64,000 bases of DNA, from NCBI RefSeq assembly GCF_002101675.1, contig NZ_LQOY01000241.1, positions 48,444-112,443 of the forward strand, in the 5' to 3' direction. This DNA comes from Mycobacterium gordonae (GTDB lineage: Bacteria; Actinomycetota; Actinomycetes; Mycobacteriales; Mycobacteriaceae). The position numbers and the translations under genes are program-made. Each line of letters starts with the position of its first letter. The first letter of the stretch is position 1. The notes below the pieces were generated by a model. That model was not told where the DNA came from, searched no databases, and saw nothing but the letters and a program-made list of their open reading frames with translations. This document shows, in pieces, positions 15,001-20,202 of the stretch.

Positions 15001-18000
15001 TCGTGGAGCGGCTCAACCCGATTCGATCGCTGAACCACCACCCGCTGATCCAGGTGCTGATGGCCTGGCAGAACAATGTGCTCCCGCCCGCCACCCTGGG
15101 CGATCTGCGGGTCGAGCCGATGCCGATCGAAACCCACACCGCGCGTATGGATCTGGCTTTCTCGCTCGCCGAACGATTCACCGACGGGGGTGAGCCGGCC
15201 GGGATCGGCGGGTCAGTGGAATTCCGCACCGACGTGTTCGACCCGGCCGGCATCGAAATCCTGGTCCAGCGGTTGCAGCGTGTCCTCGAGGCCATGACCG
15301 CCGGGCCCGGCGCACGGGTGTCGTCGGTATCTCTGCTCGACGCCGTCGAGCGCAGCCGGCTGGGCGAGTGGGGTCACCACTCGGCGCTGACCCAGCCCGC
15401 AGCCGCCCAGACGTCGATCCCGGCCGCCCTGGCCGCGCAGGTCGCGCGCACGCCGGACGCCGAGGCGGTGACCTGCAACGGGCGGGCGATGACGTACCGG
15501 CAGTTCGACGAGGCGTCGAACCGGTTGGCGCAGGTGCTGATCCGAAACGGCGCGAGACCGGGCGCCTGCGTGGCGCTGCTGTTCGGCCGCTGCACCGAAG
15601 CGATTGTGGCGATAGCGGCGGTGCTCAAGACCGGCGCGGCGTATCTGCCGATCGACCCGGCGGTGCCGGATTCGCGGGTCGCGTTCATGATCGATGATGC
15701 CGAACCGGTCGCGGCCATCACCACCAATGCGCTGGCCGGCAGACTGAGCGCCTACGATCTGACGATCCTCGATGTCGACGGGCCCGAGGTTGCGGCCGCT
15801 CCGGTCAGCGCTGTGCCGGCGCCCTCGGCGCAGGATGTCGCGTACCTCATCTACACCTCTGGCACCACCGGGGTTCCCAAAGGCGTTGCAGTCACTCACC
15901 ACAACGTCGTGCGACTGGCGGCGTCGCTGGACGAGGCGTTGCCGCACGCCGGGGTATGGGCCCAGTGCCATTCATACGCCTTCGACGTTTCGGTGTGGGA
16001 GATCTGGGGCGCGTTGTTGCGCGGCGCCCGGTTGGTGGTGGTACCCGAGGATGTGATGGCCTCGCCGGCCGACTTCCACGATCTACTCGTTGCCGAGCGG
16101 GTCAGCGTGCTCGACCTGAGTCCGTCCGCGGCGCAGGTACTTTCACCGCAGGGTCTGGAGGACATGGCGCTGGTGGTCGGGGGCGAAGTCTGCCCGGCCA
16201 CGGTGGTGGACCGGTGGGCTGCCGACGGCCGGTTGCTGATCAACGCCTACGGCCCGACCGAGACCACAGTCGACGCCGCGAGGAGCGCGCCGCTGCGAGC
16301 GGGCGCGCCGCCCATCGGTTCTCCGGTGCCGGGCGCGGCGCTGTTCGTGCTGGACGAGCGCATGCGTCCGGTGCCCGCCGGCGTGGTGGGCGAGCTCTAC
16401 ATCGCCGGACACGGTGTCGGCGTCGGCTATTGGCGCCGCCCGCCGTTGACCGCGTCGCGGTTCGTGGCATGCCCCTTCGGCGGGGCCGGAACCCGGATGT
16501 ACCGCACCGGGGACCTCGCCTACTGGGGTACCGACGGGCAGTTGCGGTACGTCGGGCGCGCCGACGAACAGGTCAAAATCCGCGGTTACCGCATCGAACT
16601 CGGCGAGGTGCAGGCCGCGCTGGCCGCGCTCGACGGAGTTGTCCACGCCGCGGTGACCGTACGCGAAGACCGTCCCGGGGACCGGCGTCTGGTGGGCTAT
16701 GTCACCGGGGCGGCGGACCCAGGCCAGGCGCGCGCACAGCTGGCCGCCCACCTGCCGCCGTATCTGGTGCCGGCCGCCGTGGTGACCGTCGACGCAATCC
16801 CGTTGACGGTCAACGGGAAGCTCGACACCGGTGCCCTGCCGGCGCCGGACTACCACGACACGGCGCGGTACCGCGCCCCGGCGACCCCCGTCGAACAGAT
16901 CCTGGCGGACAGCTACGCCGAAGTGCTTGGCCTGCAACGGGTTGGTGTCGACGAGTCATTCTTCGACCTGGGCGGGGACAGCATCTCGGCAATGCGGTTG
17001 ATTGCGGCCGTCAACAACGCCCTCGGTGTCCGGCTTGCGGTGCGCAGCCTGTTCGATGCGCCGACCGTCGAAGGGTTGAGCCGACTGGTCGGTGACGACA
17101 CTGTCGGCGACACAGCCTATGCGGCCGTGCACGGGCAGGCGCGCAGCGAGGTATACGCGCGGGATCTGACCCTGGACAAGTTCATCGACGCCGCGACGCT
17201 GGACTCGGCGCCAGGCCTGCCGGGTCCGAGCGCCGAAGTGCGGACCGTCCTGCTGACCGGCGCGACCGGCTTCGTCGGCCGCCACCTTGTGCTGGAGTGG
17301 CTCCAGCAGCTGGAGCTCAAAGACGGCAAACTGATCTGCCTGGTGCGGGGTGAGTCCGACCAGGACGCGCGACGCCGGCTGGACGAGGTCTTCGACAGCG
17401 GTGATCCCCATCTGCTGCGGCTCTACCAGGAGTTGGCGGCCGATCACCTGGAGGTCGTCGCGGCGGACAAGGCCCAGATCGACTTCGGGCTGGACCGGCC
17501 CACCTGGCAGCGTCTGGCCGATACCGTCGACCTGATCGTGGATTCGGCGGCGGTGGTGAGCGCGGCCCTGCCCTACAGCGAGCTGTTCGGACCCAATGTG
17601 GTGGGTACCGCCGAACTCATCCGGCTGGCGGTCACGACCAAGCTCAAGGCCTACGCCTTCGTGTCCACCGCCGACGTGGGAAGACAGATCGAACCGTCGC
17701 AGTTCACCGAAGACGCCGACATCCGCGCTGTCAGTCCCAGCCGTGTCATTTCCGCCGAACCGGCCAACGGCTACGGCAACAGCAAGTGGGCCGGCGAGGT
17801 GCTGCTGCGTGAGGCCAACGACCTCTGTGGGCTTCCGGTCGCGGTGTTCCGCTGCGGCATGATCCTGGCGGGCACCATGTATGCGGGCCAGCTCAACCTG
17901 TCGGACACGTTCAGCCGGATGGTGTTGAGCCTGATGTCGACCGGCATCGCGCCGGCCTCCTTCTACCCGACCGATCCCGGCGGTAACCGGCAACGCGCCC

Positions 18001-18485
18001 ACTTCGACGGATTGCCAGTCACATTCGTCGCCGAGGCGATCACCACCCTGGGCGCACAAGTCGTCAGTTCCGGAGGGAGCGCGTTTCGGACCTACCACGT
18101 GATGAATCCGCACGACGACGGCATCGGACTCGATGAGTACGTCGACTGGCTGATCGAGGCCGGCTACCCGCTCCGGCGTATCACCGATTTCACCGAGTGG
18201 CTGCGGCAATTCGAGACGGCTCTGCGCGCGCTGCCGGAGAGGCTGCGCCGGCATTCCATGCTGCCGATGCTGCTGACGCGCAATCCCGGTTCTGTCAAAC
18301 CACTTCAACCGACGCACGGGTCCTATGCACCGACGGATCGGTTCCGCGCCGCGGTGCGCGAAGCCAAGATCGGCCCCGACAAGAACAATCCGGACATTCC
18401 CCGGATCTCGGCGCCGATCATCGTCAAGTACGTGACCGACCTGCAGTTGCTCGGACTCCTCGGTCCTGAAATGCCGGCATGCTGA
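1..18485 (+). CDS. Multimodular non-ribosomal peptide synthetase with terminal thioester reductase (5' end outside window)
   Basis: This megasynthase assembles a peptide on carrier domains and releases it reductively. The frame is open from the first base, inside an adenylation (A) domain, so the gene is 5'-partial. Domain order by base position: A1 C-terminal part to 400; PCP1 420-650 (Ser codon 531); C1 690-2000 (HHIAGDGWS); A2 2100-3570; PCP2 (Ser 3699); E 3860-5150 (HHLAVDGVSW); C2 5220-6480; A3 6540-9210, interrupted by an N-methyltransferase at 7925-8690 (VLEIGAGSG near 8106); PCP3 (Ser 9345); E 9500-10820; C3 10890-12150; A4 12200-13720; PCP4 (Ser 13839); C4 13990-15330; A5 15415-16850; PCP5 (Ser 16980); reductase 17245-18480 (TGATGFVG, YGNSK). 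C1 and C4 read as LCL type; C2 and C3 follow E domains and read as DCL type. Hand-read A codes are DVWTVGAVYK (A2), DVCSLALVHK (A3), DFWSVGLVHK (A4, Thr-like) and DVWDVGAVDK (A5). Other substrates are unassigned. Confidence 0.97.
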   Translation, partial: PFAGTGAPGTRMYRTGDLVRWGADGHLIYVGRSDEQVKIRGYRIECGEVAAALAEVDGVEQAVVTVREDRPGDKRLVGYVTESVAGSLDLPGVRAAAAERLPSYMVPTAVIALEALPLTINGKLDTKALPAPTYVDDDHYRAPGTPVEEIISGIFAHVLGLERVGVDESFFDLGGDSLLAMRVVAAINSALDAGLAVRTLFDAPSVAQLAPRIGVGVARLTPLAAVPRPAVIPLSFAQNRLWIIDQFQGPSAIYNIPAALRLRGPLHVEALGVALTDVVGRHESLRTLFSPVRGVPSQTVIPLQRADFGWQAVDATAWPANRLADAVAAAACHHFDLATEIPLRATLFKLSEQEHILVVVVHHIAGDGWSLGVLSADLGTAYLARSTGQAPNWAPLPLQYVDYTLWQRQTLGDLADADSPMAGQLRYWEQALAGLPPHVQLPTDRPYPPVAEHRGGKVVLEWPAAVARRVRDVAGAYGATSFMVVQAALAVLLSKLSGSRDVAVGFPIAGRGDPALDKVVGFFVNTLVLRVDLSGNPTFADLLAQVRERSLAAYENRDVPFEVLVERLNPARSLTHHPLIQVMLAWQNNIAPSLALGDLDVAPIPVETDTARMDLAFSLAERYAGGGEPAGISGTVEYRTDVFDAATIKALTGWLQTVLIAVTTHPKRRLSSVDLVAGEERYLLNRWGNRAVLTQPAPPAVSIPEAWAAQLARTPTAVALTCGPRSWTYRELDQASNRLAHHLSARGVHSGTLVALVFSRSAEAIIAMLAVLKSSAGYLPVDPALPQARIGFMLADAGPVAVITTSALIDRLEVHGVPVIDVGAPAIHACPATPRPMPPPDHLAYLIYTSGTTGVPKGVAITHHNVTQLLRITGFFGSGDQNLSAATRFAATQWHSYSFDVSVWEIWGALLRGGRLVIVPEDVAASPSDFHDLLTAERIDVLTQTPSAVGMLDVTGLESTALVVGGEACPPELVDRWAPGRVVINAYGPTETTVYAAMSPPLRPDSGAPPIGSPVSGAALFVLDRWLRQVPAGVVGELYVAGRGLGVGYWRRSGLTAARFVACPFGGPGSRMYRTGDLVRWRDDGQLDYLGRADEQVKIRGYRIELGEVRTELAAIDGVGQAVVVAREDRPGDKRLVGYVTGTGDVTGIRAILAQRLPSYMVPAAVIALDALPLTVNGKLDTRALPAPEYQEVDRYRPPEGAVEETLAVIYAEVLGLDRVGVDEPFFDLGGDSILAMQVVARARAAGVMCRPRDVFVEQTVAGVARVAAAADGEADSIDEGTGELVPTPIMCWWQCHTGAVEQFNQTMVLQAPAGTTEADVRVILQALIDRHATLRLRGDGERWWVPEAGADAAGCLQEVTELTPKTLAQARSRLDPVAGRMLCAQWCAPAGQLALVIHHLAVDGVSWRILLHDINTAWGQLRDGRQVALPAAGTSFQRWSSLLNEHAHARSVIDTAAAWRQVLTAANPLPPVRPEADTLGTAGRLSVTLDADTTRMLLGAVPAAFHAGVQDILLIGFAFAWAEFLGAGGAPILIDVEGHGRHDDIAPRVDLSHTVGWFTTRYPVAMSVGGPDWSEVVAGDATLGSAIKDLKEQLRSVPHPLTYGLLRYLNSDVELSGAEPVIGFNYLGRLGAPVKSGGQAWSIGPRIADSNAGLPMALMHTVEVNAVTVETESGPQLHADWTWAPSVLDGGQVNRLSRLWFEALAGICAQVRRGGGGLTPSDIVPARLTQQQIDELQSRYNIADVLPLTPIQQGLLFHAAATGGDVYAVQLDFAIAGVLDPQRLHAAVRTVLTRHPNLAARFCDHEPVQLIPADPTLPWQYLQLDTEEQIQQICAAERIAVCDLATPPAFRAALIRTGEHRHRLVLTNHHVVVDGWSMPIVLREIFAAYQGHRLPAAAPYRRFVTWLADRDRVAAQEAWRHALRGFDTPTLVGTAAHSGPSPRRATLFRVSGTTTRALNELARSCHTTVNIVLQAAFSQLLRCLTGHHDVAFGTTVSGRPAEVPGAESMVGLFINTVPVRATLTPATTTAELLGRLHRTHHDTLEHQHLALSEIHRITGHDILFDTLFVYQNFPIDIAALSGSGGLDITEMSRHDYNHYPLTVQALPGPELGLRVEFDSDVFDTAAIDGLIGRLERILLGMTADPEAPLSSLDLLDVGEHRRLERWGNRAVLSRAGRAAESIPVLWAAQVARTTDAVAVRFQGDSMSYRELDDTANRLAQRLAGVGAGPGTFVALLLPRSAQAVAAILAALKTGAAYLPIDPALPQARIAFMLDDAAPVAAVTTTALAGRLEGRDLPVIDVSASTSAGPYSAPPAAAADDIAYLIYTSGTTGVPKGVAVSHRNVTQLLASLNHHFEPAGQVWSQWHSLAFDVSVCEIFGALLSGGHLVVVPESVSRAPEEFHALLIAEQVSVLSQTPSAFYALQAVDGHGQSPRLETVLFAGEALEPQRLRAWLKAHPVSPRLLNLYGTTETTVHASVRQIVAADLEKAVSPIGVPLSHLAFLVLDGWLRPVPPGLVGELYVAGSAVGVGYWCRAPLTAVRFVACPFGPAGTRMYRTGDLVSWGTEGQLRYVGRADEQVKVRGYRIELGEIQNALLGCPQVEQALATTRQHASGGTQLVAYITLAPTRGADRDAGQDADIVEQWQHLYDDLYGSEAAQPDFGMDFRGWNSSYTGDPIPVEQMQEWRSATVDRVLALQPRRVLEIGAGSGLVVSQIAPHCEEYVATDISAVAIGNLARALERGQFPWRNRVRVLAQPAHVTSGLAHNHFDTIILNSIIQYFPNAGYLADVIDSAMDLLAPGGALFIGDVRNYTLQAAFQTSVALWDTASDADEVRRRVRRAIVSESELLLAPDFFVGWAASQDEVAGLDVQVKRGTADNELNRFRYDVVVHKTPAPVRSLAATPTWSWSDAVRLGARLKSDRPAAVRVTAIPRAGLISDVHAERALAAGRPLPDALTAPSVESVTPEQLHRLGAATGYRVAVTWGAQPGTVDAIFLTDRAPLTDVYRPAGQTHSRTTYANEPRTNSTISVVRQQMSARLPAYMVPAQIVVLDEFPLTSSGKLDRKALPEPEFQDGQRYRPPTDAVEEVLACIYAEVLGLQRVGVDESFFELGGDSILSMQVVARARAAGLVCKPRDIFTEQTVAGVARVVTLTDGGSVVSDNGVGNVPATPIMFSLASVDGCVDQFSQAIVLQGPAGVTEADVAVALQALLDRHPMLRSRLVVDDAGRWSLTVPDPGSVQATSCLRAVAEWSDDALVAARSRLQPAAGTMLSALWVVGARQLVLIIHHLAVDGVSWRILLSDLITAWAQHTRGQPVALPEEGTSFRRWAALLSDYASRSDVVAQAAAWRRVLAAPAALPPVHQEDTVATAGHLSVSLDAEHTRMLLGAVPAAFHAGVQDVLLIAFGLAWAEFSGSTGAPIGIDVEGHGRHEELAADIDLSRTVGWFTTKYPVALALGELDWAQVTAGQAALGAVLKDAKEQLRALPHPVTFGVLRYLNADVELSGPDPSIGFNYLGRFGNAASDAASGGWRPVRRTLPSTGVCMPMLHTLEINAGTLDTEDGPCLQVDWTWATSVLDEAQVTRLSRLWFEALAGMCAHVQGGGGGLTPSDIAPARLSQRQIDGLQRQYRVADVLPLTPLQRGLLFHADTAQDDVYAVQLDFTVRGSLDPERLHAAVQAVVARHPHLCARFSEEFDEPVQIIPADPEVPWQYLELEAGQIEPVCAAERAAVCDLGSPPAFRAVLIRTAENRHRFLLTNHHIVVDGWSLPILLQEIFASYHGQPLAAPVSYRRFVTWLAERDIPAARAVWQQMLAGLEVPTLLAPGNQLRSGRRGAASFTLPAELTGQISDLARSCHTTTNVVLQGAWAQLLMWLTGSNDVVFGTTVSGRPSELAGAETIVGLLINTVPVRATFTPATTTVELVDALQRAYNDTLEHQHLALNDIHPLAGQHQLFDTLFVYQNYPIDTGALTDAHDLGITQGATRDITHYPLTVRVLPGAELGLLVQYDAELFDNEYVTTLIRRFERVLAAMTADPTRRLFSVDSLDGAEHARLAEWGNRAVLRQPESATASIPALWDAQVGRTPDAIAVCADGDSMTYRELDDIATRMARLLAGHGIGPGTVVALLLPRSAPAVAAILAVLKARAAYLPIDPGLPAARIGFLLDDAAPMAAITTSALADRLEGFTGVVIDVEEARLDAHPGAVLPVAMQMPKPDDIAYLIYTSGTTGVPKGVAIPQHNVVRMLRSLDDRLPHQAVWSQCHSLAFDFSVWEIFGALLSGGRLVVVPDSVVRSAQDLHAMLVAEKVSVLSQTPSAFYALITAAALSPESRLRPNLHTVVFGGEALDPQLLSSWLDHGAPQLLNLYGITETTVHASIREIVADDIRRGGSPIGAPLDHVGFFVLDGWLRPVPAGVVGELYVAGAGLGTGYVGRPGLTASRFVACPFGAAGARMYRTGDLVSWDTDGQLVYAGRVDHQVKIRGYRIELGEIRAALGGLDGVEQAVVIAREDRPGDRRLVGYLIESTPGVVDVAEARHALGQQLPAYMVPAALMVVEAMPLTVNGKLDARALPTPDYGAGVSRAAASPLEEILAGIHARVLGLERVGVEESFFDLGGDSLSAMRLVAAVNAALHAGLSVRAVFEAPTVALLAARIGSAGAGRQPLVPGRRPAMIPLSFAQSRLWFLHQFHGPSATYNIPVALRLRGQLDADALGAAFADVLTRHESLRTVFAMPDGTPRQVIVPAENAGLGWRTVDATAWSARQLTEAIEAVGRHPFDLTTEIPLRAELFTLTADEHVLAIAVHHIAGDGWSLAPLARDLGLAYAARRAGQPPQWAELPVQYADYTLWQRDCLGDPADPGSRLAGQLKFWEGMLAGLPERLALPTDRPYPVVADYRGASVEIDWPAQLHRRVREVATAHGATGFMVVQAALALLLAKLSASSDVAIGFPIAGRSDPALDDLVGCFVNTLVLRVDLDGDPTIGELLSQVRERSLAAYEHQDVPFELLVERLNPIRSLNHHPLIQVLMAWQNNVLPPATLGDLRVEPMPIETHTARMDLAFSLAERFTDGGEPAGIGGSVEFRTDVFDPAGIEILVQRLQRVLEAMTAGPGARVSSVSLLDAVERSRLGEWGHHSALTQPAAAQTSIPAALAAQVARTPDAEAVTCNGRAMTYRQFDEASNRLAQVLIRNGARPGACVALLFGRCTEAIVAIAAVLKTGAAYLPIDPAVPDSRVAFMIDDAEPVAAITTNALAGRLSAYDLTILDVDGPEVAAAPVSAVPAPSAQDVAYLIYTSGTTGVPKGVAVTHHNVVRLAASLDEALPHAGVWAQCHSYAFDVSVWEIWGALLRGARLVVVPEDVMASPADFHDLLVAERVSVLDLSPSAAQVLSPQGLEDMALVVGGEVCPATVVDRWAADGRLLINAYGPTETTVDAARSAPLRAGAPPIGSPVPGAALFVLDERMRPVPAGVVGELYIAGHGVGVGYWRRPPLTASRFVACPFGGAGTRMYRTGDLAYWGTDGQLRYVGRADEQVKIRGYRIELGEVQAALAALDGVVHAAVTVREDRPGDRRLVGYVTGAADPGQARAQLAAHLPPYLVPAAVVTVDAIPLTVNGKLDTGALPAPDYHDTARYRAPATPVEQILADSYAEVLGLQRVGVDESFFDLGGDSISAMRLIAAVNNALGVRLAVRSLFDAPTVEGLSRLVGDDTVGDTAYAAVHGQARSEVYARDLTLDKFIDAATLDSAPGLPGPSAEVRTVLLTGATGFVGRHLVLEWLQQLELKDGKLICLVRGESDQDARRRLDEVFDSGDPHLLRLYQELAADHLEVVAADKAQIDFGLDRPTWQRLADTVDLIVDSAAVVSAALPYSELFGPNVVGTAELIRLAVTTKLKAYAFVSTADVGRQIEPSQFTEDADIRAVSPSRVISAEPANGYGNSKWAGEVLLREANDLCGLPVAVFRCGMILAGTMYAGQLNLSDTFSRMVLSLMSTGIAPASFYPTDPGGNRQRAHFDGLPVTFVAEAITTLGAQVVSSGGSAFRTYHVMNPHDDGIGLDEYVDWLIEAGYPLRRITDFTEWLRQFETALRALPERLRRHSMLPMLLTRNPGSVKPLQPTHGSYAPTDRFRAAVREAKIGPDKNNPDIPRISAPIIVKYVTDLQLLGLLGPEMPAC

Positions 18486-20191
18486 GTCTGCTTCGCCCGC
18501 ACTGGGTTTCGATGACGATGAGTATGTCGTTGCTGTGCGCCGCGACCGTCCTCATCCTGTGGCAACCGCTGCTCGTCGGCGGCCTCGTCGACCGGGCAAC
18601 TGGTGGTGCGCTGAACGTCGGTGCCGCGGTGATGTTGTTCGCTGTCCTGCTGGGTCAACTCTCGCTGGAGGCCCTGGGACACTTCCGGCTGGACCGTACC
18701 GGTGAACAGATCGTGTTGCGGTTGCGCGCCGACTTCACCGATCACGTGGTGCGTCTACCGATCGGACTGCTGGATCGGGGCCGCACGGGTGACCTGCTGG
18801 CCCGCGGAACGAGCGACGCCGGCCAGCTGCGTGACATGCCTCGCGCGGTGGGCGACATCGGGTTCGGGATGCTGACGCTGCTCGGCGCGGGCGCGTTCAT
18901 GCTGTCGATCGACGCCATCACGCTGGTGGTGGTGGTCGCTGTCATGGCGGTCGCGTTCGGCGCCGGCAGCCCGTTCCTGTCCCGGATCCAACGCGATTCG
19001 GTGAACCGCCAATCGGCACTCGGAGATTACACGGCCGGGTTGGACCGGGTGCTGGCCGCGGCCCGCACGGTCAAGTTGTTCGGCGCCGAAGACCGCGAAG
19101 TGAAGTTCATCGGTGTCAGCGCACGGGACGCTTACCGAGCCGGGGTTCGGGTTGCGTCGTCGACGGCCATCAACATCCTGGCTATCCGCCTCGGTGTCAC
19201 CGTATCCTTCCTGGCCATCATGCTGATGGACGGGCGGCGGGTGGCCGACGGTGGCCTGTCCGTGGGGCAATTCGTCAGCCTGTTCGCGTTCGCCATGTAC
19301 GCGGTTTTCCCGATCACCGCCGGTTTCGCCGCGCTCGCCACCTTCCGCACCGCCGCGGGCGCTTACCAGCATCTGATCGCCACGATGCGCGAGCTGCCCG
19401 AAGACGATCCACTATCGCGCTCGGAGGGTGCCCAGCCGACCGCACGACCGGCGGACACCGCCGCCGCACTGGTGGAATTCGACCACGTGTCATTCGCGTA
19501 CGGCTCCGAAGGCCCTGTCCTCGAAGACGTTTCCTTCACCTTGCGGCGAGATCAGATCACCGCTCTGATCGGACCGTCCGGGGCGGGAAAGTCCACCATC
19601 CTCGCGCTGCTGTGCCGCTTTCACGACCCCGATGCCGGAACGGTTCGTTGGGAGGGCCGCGACATCCGAACGCTGCCGCTGCGGGACCTCCGCGGCCGGC
19701 TCGGATTGCTGGAACAGGACGCGCCGGTGCTGCACGGCACGATCCGCGACAACCTGCTCATCGCCGATCCCGACGCCACCGACGCCGACTTATGGCGGGT
19801 GCTCCAACAATCGAACATCGCCGACGAGATCCGCCGCCTGCCAGCCGGACTGGACAGCCCCGTGCTCGAGCGCGGCCGTAGCCTCTCCGGCGGCCAACGT
19901 CAGCGACTGGCGCTGGCGAGGGCGTTCTTGTCGCGGTCCCAGCTGATCCTGATGGACGAACCGACCTCGCATCTCGACCGCGCCAACGAGTACGACGTCA
20001 TGACGAATCTGCTGCACGCCCGCGGCCAGCGCAGCCTGCTCGTCGTGGCGCACCGGCTGTCCACCGTGACCAACGCCGACCAGATCCTGGTTCTGCAGGC
20101 GGGCCGCATCCAAGCCACCGGAACTCATACGGAGCTGATGCGCACGTCCCTCTATCGCGAATTGATCGAACACGAACTGGTGCGTCACTAG
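18479..20191 (+). CDS. ABC exporter, fused membrane and ATPase domains
   Basis: This 570-residue protein is a type IV ABC half-transporter, expected to work as a dimer in the inner membrane. The N-terminal half has several hydrophobic segments. The ATPase domain carries Walker A GPSGAGKST (365-373), a Q-loop (LGLLEQD), signature LSGGQ (469-473) and Walker B LILMDE (489-494) followed by PTSHLD, with a switch histidine in VVAHRL. All catalytic motifs look intact. Its ATG overlaps the last seven bases of the synthetase gene, so the two are probably translationally coupled. That position points to export of the synthetase product or an intermediate. The substrate is inferred from context only. 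Confidence 0.95.
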   Translation: MLSLLRPHWVSMTMSMSLLCAATVLILWQPLLVGGLVDRATGGALNVGAAVMLFAVLLGQLSLEALGHFRLDRTGEQIVLRLRADFTDHVVRLPIGLLDRGRTGDLLARGTSDAGQLRDMPRAVGDIGFGMLTLLGAGAFMLSIDAITLVVVVAVMAVAFGAGSPFLSRIQRDSVNRQSALGDYTAGLDRVLAAARTVKLFGAEDREVKFIGVSARDAYRAGVRVASSTAINILAIRLGVTVSFLAIMLMDGRRVADGGLSVGQFVSLFAFAMYAVFPITAGFAALATFRTAAGAYQHLIATMRELPEDDPLSRSEGAQPTARPADTAAALVEFDHVSFAYGSEGPVLEDVSFTLRRDQITALIGPSGAGKSTILALLCRFHDPDAGTVRWEGRDIRTLPLRDLRGRLGLLEQDAPVLHGTIRDNLLIADPDATDADLWRVLQQSNIADEIRRLPAGLDSPVLERGRSLSGGQRQRLALARAFLSRSQLILMDEPTSHLDRANEYDVMTNLLHARGQRSLLVVAHRLSTVTNADQILVLQAGRIQATGTHTELMRTSLYRELIEHELVRH

Positions 20192-20202
20192 AGGGGAATA
20201 CG

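Noticed and set aside
1..18485. Glycopeptidolipid (Mps1/Mps2) or PstA identity for the synthetase
   Set aside because: Neither recalled layout has E plus N-MT plus E then two non-epimerised modules in one protein, and no GPL genes are present.
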